This document shows, in pieces, positions 1 to 6,100 of a stretch of DNA of 7,507 nucleotides. The notes under the pieces are model-generated. The model searched no databases and was not told where the DNA came from. It saw only the letters and a list, made by a program, of their open reading frames with translations. Each line of letters starts with the position of its first letter. Position 1 is the stretch's first letter. The DNA comes from an uncultured Clostridia bacterium (lineage in GTDB: Bacteria; Bacillota; Clostridia; Christensenellales; Pumilibacteraceae), in NCBI GenBank assembly GCA_947385185.1, contig CANDJX010000079.1, positions 1-7,507 on the forward strand. Reading direction: 5' to 3'. The position numbers and the translations under genes were made by a program.

Positions 1-47
1 CTACACTGACAAGCACACTCTTTCCCTACACGACGCTCTTCAGATCT
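1..47 (+). other. Illumina adapter remnant (not genomic DNA)
   Basis: Bases 1-6 (CTACAC) match the 3' end of the P5 flow-cell sequence. Bases 7-14 (TGACAAGC) occupy the 8-base i5 index position. Bases 15-47 match the 33-base Illumina Read 1 primer sequence (ACACTCTTTCCCTAC... ending GATCT) except for A instead of C at base 42. The three parts are in the exact order and spacing of a dual-index library adapter. Consequence: the in-frame TAA at 47-49 combines the adapter's last T with the first two native bases, so it is not a real stop, and the GTG at 50 is not a real start. Confidence 0.97.
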
Positions 48-49
48 AA

Positions 50-1732
50 GTGACGATGACGATCAAGAACGTAGGTCAGAGACCGGGCAAAGACGTGATG
101 CATGTATATCTGCAGAAGCCTTATACTGAGTACGACAAGACGAACAAGATCGAGAAAGCGTCGGTAGAACTCGTCGGATTCGCAAAGACGAAACTGCTCG
201 ACCCGGGCGCGAGCGACACGTTGACCGTAAACGTATCGGAATACGAGTTCAAGAGCTATGATTCAAACGGTAAAGGCACGTACATTCTCGAGAAAGGGGA
301 TTACTGGCTTGCGGCGGGAGCCGACGCGCACGACGCGGTAAACAACATTCTTGCGGCGAAAGGTTATGGCAAAACGAGCGGAATGGACGCCGAAGGCAAC
401 GCGGGTCTGACGTATAAGACGACGTACGCAAGCGACGATTATGAGACGTACTCGGTATCGCCGTTTACGGGAGCGAAGATCGAAAACAGATTCGACAACG
501 CGGACATCAACCGCTATCGGGGTATGGAAGGTCAGTCCGTGACTTATCTTTCGAGGAACAACTGGGGAGATACTTACATCGGCGGCGTTACGCTTTCGCT
601 TACGTCCGAAATCCTTGCCAAAGAATTGCAATACGATAAGGAAGTGCCGAACAATCCCGACGATATTATGCCGAAGTACAACGAAGTAACGTCGGAATAC
701 GGCAAACTCAATCTGGTGCAGCTTCGCGGAGTGCCTTACAACAATCAGCTCTGGGATGACCTGCTCAATCAGATGACTTTTGAAGAACAGGTGACTCTGT
801 GCCGTTCTATCGGCGAGGGCGCGACGAGCGTATCCGCGCCCGGCGCTCCCGCAAGGGACGGTCCGTGCGGTCTCGGCGGAAGCGGCGTACAGCTTCCCGG
901 AAATCCTATCGTTGCGTCGACGTTCAATAAAGAGCTTGCCGAAGAACTCGGAAAGGCTTACGGAATGGAGTGCATGAAAAAAGGCATGGTAGGCATTTAC
1001 GGCGTGGGAAACAATATCCACCGCAGCGCTTACGGCGGAAGATGTTACGAGTACTACAGCGAGGACGGATTCCTTTCGGGCGCGATAGGCTCTGCGGCAA
1101 GCAAGGGTCTGAGATCCAAGGGAGTTATCCTCTATACAAAGCATTTCGCGCTCAACGATCAGGAAACCAACCGTTCGGGCGTGGCTACGTGGTCGAACGA
1201 GCAGGCTATCCGCGAGATATACCTCAAGTCGTTCGAAACCGGAATCACCGACGGATATACCAACGGTCTTATGACGTCGTATAACCGTATCGGCGGCACC
1301 TGGTCGGGACAGCACAAGGGACTTCTGACCGACGTTCTCCGCGGCGAGTGGGGCTTTACGGGCGTATGTATTACGGACGCTTGCGGAACCAACGCTTATA
1401 TGGGCGGTACCGACAGCATCCATGCGACGGCTATTCTTGCCGGACAGGATACTTGGATGGGTAACTTCGCCGTTACGGCTCTGGATCAGTATAAGAATAA
1501 CGCAACCGTATGTCTGGCTATTCGCGAGGTCGCGCACAGAAACCTGTACAATCAGCTCAATTCGTTTGCAATGAACGGAATGTCGACTACTACCCGCGTC
1601 GAGAAAATAATGCCGGGTTGGGAGATCGCGATACTTGTCGTGGAAATCGTTTCCGGAATATTTGCGGCATTGTGCCTCGGAATGACCGTGGCATCGTGGA
1701 TACTTTGGTATCGTAAAAAACAAAACGCTTGA
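50..1732 (+). CDS. Glycoside hydrolase family 3, permuted domain order, membrane-anchored; 5'-truncated
   Basis: This is the C-terminal 560 residues of a beta-glucosidase-like GH3 enzyme, probably acting on the outer cell surface on beta-linked (possibly alpha-linked) oligosaccharides. Residues 1-90 are an Fn3-like domain, with IKNVGQRPGKDVMHVYLQ and VELVGFAKTKLLDPG typical of the region that ends ordinary GH3 proteins. A linker (about 100-230) contains NRFDNADINRY and VTYLSRNNW, which I associate with permuted GH3s. The barrel follows, with ARDGPCGLG (D270), the block from N318 through YGGR (R331) to YYSEDG, KHFALNDQE (K364, H365), GFTGVCITDACG with predicted nucleophile D443, and AGQDTWM. 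Residues 524-553 are one hydrophobic helix followed by RKKQNA, a membrane anchor with the tail inside. This order, C-terminal half before catalytic half, is known from Ruminococcus albus and Butyrivibrio fibrisolvens beta-glucosidases. The GH3_C domain, which normally carries the acid/base Glu, lies off-contig. No terminator separates it from the next gene. The substrate cannot be told from sequence. Confidence 0.93.
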   Translation: MTMTIKNVGQRPGKDVMHVYLQKPYTEYDKTNKIEKASVELVGFAKTKLLDPGASDTLTVNVSEYEFKSYDSNGKGTYILEKGDYWLAAGADAHDAVNNILAAKGYGKTSGMDAEGNAGLTYKTTYASDDYETYSVSPFTGAKIENRFDNADINRYRGMEGQSVTYLSRNNWGDTYIGGVTLSLTSEILAKELQYDKEVPNNPDDIMPKYNEVTSEYGKLNLVQLRGVPYNNQLWDDLLNQMTFEEQVTLCRSIGEGATSVSAPGAPARDGPCGLGGSGVQLPGNPIVASTFNKELAEELGKAYGMECMKKGMVGIYGVGNNIHRSAYGGRCYEYYSEDGFLSGAIGSAASKGLRSKGVILYTKHFALNDQETNRSGVATWSNEQAIREIYLKSFETGITDGYTNGLMTSYNRIGGTWSGQHKGLLTDVLRGEWGFTGVCITDACGTNAYMGGTDSIHATAILAGQDTWMGNFAVTALDQYKNNATVCLAIREVAHRNLYNQLNSFAMNGMSTTTRVEKIMPGWEIAILVVEIVSGIFAALCLGMTVASWILWYRKKQNA

Positions 1733-1747
1733 AAGCGAAAATATTAA

Positions 1748-1758
1748 AAGGAAGGTGA
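1748..1758 (+). promoter_or_regulatory. Ribosome binding site of the lipoprotein gene
   Basis: AAGGAAGGTGA contains two overlapping Shine-Dalgarno cores. AAGGTGA ends 7 nt before ATG 1766, the usual spacing, and fixes that start. No other in-frame ATG or GTG upstream is as well placed. The 33-bp gap after the GH3 stop has no promoter or T-tailed hairpin, which supports co-transcription. Confidence 0.8.
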
Positions 1759-1765
1759 AATAATC

Positions 1766-2965
1766 ATGGAAAAAAGAAAACTCAGAATACTTGCTGTTCT
1801 AATGTCGGTCGTCACCGTTATATGTTGCGTGATTGCATTTTCGGCGTGCGGAGAAGATCCTACGGGACCTGTAGAACCCGGACCCGGAACGCATACGCAT
1901 ACGTATTCTTCCGAATGGTCGAAAGACGATACGAACCATTGGCACGCCGCTACCTGCGAGCATACGAGCGAAAAAGCGGACGTTGCCGCGCACGATACGT
2001 CCGGAGCAAACGGATCGTGTTCGGTATGCGGATATACTCCCGCCGTTCACGAGCATACTTACGACACCGAAAACTGGTCGATCGGCAGCGACACTCATTG
2101 GCACGCAGCCACCTGCGAGCATACGACCGAAAAAGCGGACGAAGCCGCTCATAACTACGGCTCGGCGGGTACAAACAAAGAATTTACGTGTTCCGTCTGC
2201 GGCTATATAAAGCCTCATACTCACACTTACGCGGAAAAATACGAATACACCACCGTGAGCCACTGGCAGAAAGCGACTTGCTGTAAAGACCCCGATGAAA
2301 GATATACGTCGATAGCCAAACACGATACCGCGGGCGAAGGCGGCAAATGTTCGGTTTGCGGATATAAAGAATCGTGGAATTACAGCGGCGACGAATGCAT
2401 TATATGCCCCGATTGCGGCGGATGTCTCAGAGAGGACGGCGGCGCTCATACCGAGAAAGCGGGACACAAGAAATGCGGCGACGGTCTTAAGGTCAACGAA
2501 TTCGAGGCGGAGGACGCCGTTCTCAAGGACGGAGCGTGGCCCGCAGGTTTGTCGGTCAGCAAAAAGTATATGTGCACGTATCTCAGCGGAGTACGCGGAA
2601 GCGGCGGCGTAGGCGTTACGTACAATATTTCGTCGAGCAAGGAATGCACGGTGACTTTGAGAGTATGCTGCGGCAACGGCACCAAAGGCGGAAAATTTAC
2701 CGATGAAATGAGCGTGCTCGTGAACGGAACGAGAATGGATTCGCCGGCGCTTGTGGCGCATAACACCAAGGGCACCGAGGACGCCAAGTGTTCGTTCGCA
2801 TGGCTTACCATCGGCTGCATTAAACTCAATGCCGGAGACAATCAGATCAGACTTATAGCTCAGGGCGCGGAAGGCGGAACTAACCTTGATAAAATAGCGC
2901 TTCTTACGGCATCCGACGTTACCCTCACCTTTGCAAAAACCGACAATTCGGACAGAATCGACTGA
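1766..2965 (+). CDS. Lipoprotein with three Cys/His-rich repeats and a CBM6/35-like module
   Basis: A 399-residue surface protein, probably a carbohydrate-binding partner of the upstream GH3. Residues 1-27 are a signal peptide (MEKRKLR, then a hydrophobic stretch). FSAC places the lipidated Cys at 28, although F at -3 is less usual than L. A short Pro/Gly linker follows. Three repeats lie at 43-90, 95-147 and 151-200. Each starts HTHTY or HEHTY, has HW plus a Cys in the middle, and ends CSVCGY. A Cys cluster CIICPDCGGC (211-220) and C237 follow; these residues could bind metal, but that is inferred. Residues about 243-381 resemble a CBM6/CBM35 beta-sandwich: NEFEAEDA at the start, a GVGVTYN strand, LNAGDNQIRLIA, and GGTNLDKIAL at the end. 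No catalytic motif is visible. The protein ends at the 2963-2965 TGA, 24 bp before the terminator. Lipoprotein status is fairly sure; the CBM assignment is by motif pattern only; the ligand is unknown. Confidence 0.88.
   Translation: MEKRKLRILAVLMSVVTVICCVIAFSACGEDPTGPVEPGPGTHTHTYSSEWSKDDTNHWHAATCEHTSEKADVAAHDTSGANGSCSVCGYTPAVHEHTYDTENWSIGSDTHWHAATCEHTTEKADEAAHNYGSAGTNKEFTCSVCGYIKPHTHTYAEKYEYTTVSHWQKATCCKDPDERYTSIAKHDTAGEGGKCSVCGYKESWNYSGDECIICPDCGGCLREDGGAHTEKAGHKKCGDGLKVNEFEAEDAVLKDGAWPAGLSVSKKYMCTYLSGVRGSGGVGVTYNISSSKECTVTLRVCCGNGTKGGKFTDEMSVLVNGTRMDSPALVAHNTKGTEDAKCSFAWLTIGCIKLNAGDNQIRLIAQGAEGGTNLDKIALLTASDVTLTFAKTDNSDRID
1892..2365 (+). repeat. Three in-frame Cys/His repeats (HTHTY...CSVCGY)
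   Basis: Units lie at 1892-2035, 2048-2206 and 2216-2365 (48, 53 and 50 residues). Units 1 and 2 are very close at DNA level: 1937-1989 and 2096-2148 agree at 48 of 53 bases by hand count, an offset of 159 bp. Unit 3 is diverged but keeps HTHTY, HW, a central Cys and CSVCGY. The pattern fits tandem duplication, with units 1 and 2 the most recent or the most homogenised. Confidence 0.9.
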
Positions 2966-2988
2966 TCGAAAGCGGTTTATGCAAGCCT

Positions 2989-3019
2989 AAAAGCACAGGC
3001 GAAAGTCTGTGCTTTTTTT
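2989..3019 (+). terminator. Rho-independent terminator of the GH3-lipoprotein unit
   Basis: The perfect inverted repeat AAAGCACAG (2990-2998) and CTGTGCTTT (3007-3015) encloses the loop GCGAAAGT. The stem can extend by A2989-T3016, and a T tract runs through 3019. It begins 24 bp after the lipoprotein stop, so the ABC gene downstream needs its own promoter. Confidence 0.93.
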
Positions 3020-3059
3020 ATGCCGCGGACGAATCACGGGCGGATTATATTATAAGGCG

Positions 3060-3087
3060 CGACGGCGGAAAGCGAAAACGCCTGTCG
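3060..3087 (+). other. Imperfect dyad upstream of the ABC promoter
   Basis: CGACGGCG (3060-3067) pairs with CGCC-T-GTCG (3079-3087) through 8 base pairs with one bulged T (3083) and an 11-nt loop. It has no T tract on either side in the right place, so it is not a convincing terminator. It could be an operator or incidental. The rest of the 231-bp gap between genes 2 and 3 holds the terminator, the direct repeats, the promoter and the leader; I see no small gene in it. Confidence 0.3.
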
Positions 3088-3102
3088 TTATTTCCGTAAA
3101 AA

Positions 3103-3124
3103 CCGCCAAACGTCCGCCAAACGT
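3103..3124 (+). promoter_or_regulatory. Two abutting 11-bp direct repeats, candidate activator site
   Basis: CCGCCAAACGT occurs at 3103-3113 and again, identical, at 3114-3124, directly touching the TTGACA box at 3125. An 11-bp period puts both copies on the same face of the helix. OmpR-family response regulators and some other activators bind tandem direct repeats placed this way, and such regulators often control MacB/Bce-type ABC transporters. No regulator gene is in the window, so the binding protein is unknown. Confidence 0.55.
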
Positions 3125-3153
3125 TTGACAACCGGGGGGGGATAGTATAAAAT
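3125..3153 (+). promoter_or_regulatory. SigA-type promoter of the ABC gene with a G8 spacer tract
   Basis: TTGACA (3125-3130) is a perfect -35. A 17-bp spacer leads to TAAAAT (3148-3153), which matches TATAAT at five of six positions. TATAAA at 3146 is an alternative with a 15-bp spacer. The spacer includes eight consecutive G (3134-3141). Transcription would start near 3160, giving a leader of roughly 37 nt. The preceding terminator makes a dedicated promoter here expected. Confidence 0.8.
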
Positions 3154-3182
3154 GTTGTCGTACAAGTAAATCATAATGATAT

Positions 3183-3188
3183 AAGGAG
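3183..3188 (+). promoter_or_regulatory. Ribosome binding site of the ABC gene
   Basis: AAGGAG lies 8 nt before ATG 3197. It fixes this start, which also gives the usual ABC ATPase N-terminus (MLSVKNLVKVY). Confidence 0.9.
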
Positions 3189-3196
3189 ATGGCACT

Positions 3197-6100
3197 ATGT
3201 TATCCGTAAAAAATCTCGTCAAGGTCTATAAGACCAAAGGCGGAACGGAAGTAAGGGCGCTCGACGGCGTGACCGTCGATTTTCCCGAAAAAGGCATGGT
3301 ATTCCTGTTGGGACGAAGCGGCTCGGGTAAATCGACTTTACTCAACGTCGCAGGCGGTCTTGACAAACCGGACAGCGGCGAGGTAATCGTTAAAGGCAAG
3401 AGCAGTAAGGATTTTTCGGGCTCGGACTTCGACAGTTATCGGAATACGTTCGTCGGCTTTGTATTTCAGGAATACAATATCTTGAATGAATTCAACATCG
3501 AGCAGAACATCGCGCTCGCTCTTCAGCTTCAGGGCAAGAAGAACGACAAAGCTGCCGTCAACGCAATCCTTAAACAGGTCGACCTCGATGGCATGGGAAA
3601 GCGCAAGCCGAATACGCTTTCGGGCGGTCAGAAACAGAGAGTCGCAATCGCACGTGCGCTCATCAAAGAACCCGAAATAATCATGGCGGACGAACCCACC
3701 GGCGCGCTCGACTCGAACACGGGCAAGCAGGTGCTCGATACGCTCAAAAAGCTGTCCGACACCAAGCTCGTCATTATCGTTTCCCACGACCGCGAATTCG
3801 CCGAACAGTACGGTGACCGCGTGATCGAGCTTAAGGACGGCAAAATCCTTTCCGATTCGTCCAAGGCTTACGCCGCTCCGACGAGCGTAAGCGCGAACGT
3901 CAACGCCATAGGCGGCGACACAGTGCGCGTCAAGGACTGGAGCAAACTTACGCAGGAAGAGTTCAATAGCATTTATACGATGCTCAAAGGCAAGGGCGGC
4001 GAGGTGATCATAACGTCGTCCGAGTCGGATATGCCCGCTGTCAAGCGCGCCTGCAAGATTACGGACGACGGCTCGCGGGAATATTTCAAAGATACCACGC
4101 CCGAATCGGTAGAAATAAAATCTTACGACGGGTCGAAAACGAAGTTCATCAAATCGCGTCTGCCTATAGGTCATGCCGTGAAGATGGGCGCAAGCGGACT
4201 CAAGACCAAGCCCATACGGTTGCTTTTCACCATATTGCTTTCCATAATTTCGTTTACGATGTTCGGCGTTCTTTCGACGATGATGATGTACGATTCGGTA
4301 TATTCCATATCCGAAGCGCTCCGAGATACGGGGTACACCACCGCCGTGCTTCAGAAGAGCTATGACGTTACGCGGAACAGTTATCGCGTATATCGCGACG
4401 GAAGAAAAGAACTCGATTATTCTTACGATACTTATTCGACCGATCGCATAAGCGAGGAAGAGCTTGCCGCAATGAACAATAACGGCAACGGTATCAGATT
4501 CGCGGGAGTGTATTCTGCCGATTCGTCTTATTCGTACGAAAATTATCTCGGCAACAATCAGCAGTCGAATTCGGATAACGATACTTACACGAATTTTCCG
4601 TCCTCGGAATTCTCGGGCTTTTCCGATTGCGGCGAGTCTTTCATGACGGGAAACGGTTTTGAAAAACTTGCGGGGAAATATCCTACGGAAGCGAATGAGA
4701 TAGCCGTATCGAAATACGTCTACGAACAGTTCAAAGCCAAAGGTTATCGCGCCGCGTCCGGAACGGTACGCATTGCGAATTACGACGATCTGATCGGAAA
4801 AGAATTGAATATATTCGCGAATTACGATTACGGCAGTCAGAGCGGCAACGCGTTGAAGATAGTCGGTATTTACGACGTCGGCGACTTTACGAAATATAAC
4901 AGTGTTTTAAGGGACGACTTGGATCAAAACTCCAAAGAAAACGAAGCCGTTATCGCCGAATGCAACGATGAGCTCAGGTACGGTATGCAGTCGATCGCGT
5001 TCGTTTCCGACAAGTTCTACGATAAATACAAGTCCAAATTCGGCTCCGGACAAGACAAACATATCGAATCGAAATATATGCACGGCGTACGCGTGAGCAT
5101 GGCAAAAAACGATCGTTATAACGAACCCATAGATGATTATGAAACGTCGTCGTATTTCTCCGAGAATACGGTCAGGCAAAACGCAAGCGTGTTCACCGTT
5201 TATTCGACGGACGGCAGTATCGTGAACAATGCAAACTTCTCCGTCGGAGAAAACGAGGCTTATATCAGTCTTTCTTATCTGTACAATATCGCAAGCATTC
5301 TCGGACATTCTTCCCGTCAGTTCGACGTATTCTATGACGCGGACGGAAACACCGTCTATAACGCGCGCGACGGCTGGACCGAAAGCGAAGACAACGGATT
5401 CTGGACGAATTACGCCGGCGACGTAAAATTCGAGGAAACGCCCGGGTACGGATTCGTCAATGGATCTGAGAGTATGTACGTCCATAAGAACGGAACGACC
5501 GCCGCCTATTATGAAATTTCAAATAATATGTACGATCATCGCGAGTGTTTCAAGACCTCGGAAAGCGGCGAACCGATGGCAACCGTCTATCCCGACGACG
5601 CGCATATTCTCGTGCCGGGAGAGGGCGAGTATTACGAGGACGGCGACGGCAATTATTGGTTATATGACGATAAAGGCGATAATAGTTATCAACAACGTAA
5701 CGGTTCTTATTATGTGCCTCGCGAAAATCCCGAAAATAAGGTATATATTTCGATCGCGAATGATTTCTATCTCAGCGCCGGCTCTTATTTCGTCAACAAT
5801 AACGACCCGACGGAAATAGTTTCGAACAGGTTCGAAAACTGGCGTAGCGTAGACGGGTATTACGTAGACGCGGCCGGCAATATGAGCTCGCTCGCGAAAA
5901 AAGGCTATAGTACAATGAATCACTTCTATGTGAATAAAGAAACTATGGATCTTTCGCTCGAAGAAAAAACCGGATATGAGTATTGCAATAGTTACTATGT
6001 CGACGACGCGGGCAACGTTTCGTTCGATCCCGTTACGGACGGCAGAGAATTGCGCGGATTATTCATAAACGCAGACGGAAAGCTGTCGCTTACCAAAAAA

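Noticed and set aside
50..52. GTG as the true start of the GH3 gene
   Set aside because: It sits in the middle of an Fn3-like domain, and the stop before it is made partly of adapter sequence.
263..1723. 486-codon open frame on the minus strand opposite the GH3 gene
   Set aside because: It is Arg/Val/Ser-rich with no recognisable domain, and lies wholly opposite a gene with clear GH3 motifs. It is a shadow of codon bias.
1727..1738. Small CGCTT/AAGCG inverted repeat at the GH3 stop as a terminator
   Set aside because: The stem is only five pairs with a 2-base loop and no T tract, so read-through into the lipoprotein gene is more likely.
1799..2761. 320-codon minus-strand frame opposite the lipoprotein gene
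   Set aside because: Its apparent repeats only mirror the repeats of the + strand gene, and no plausible ribosome binding site or family was seen.
3045..3055. TTATATTATAA as a second promoter -10 region
   Set aside because: No acceptable -35 lies 16-18 bp upstream, and a much better promoter is found at 3125-3153.
3338..4174. 278-codon minus-strand frame opposite the ATPase domain
   Set aside because: The + strand ATPase has all its motifs in order. The antisense product is Arg/Val/Phe-rich and matches nothing I know.
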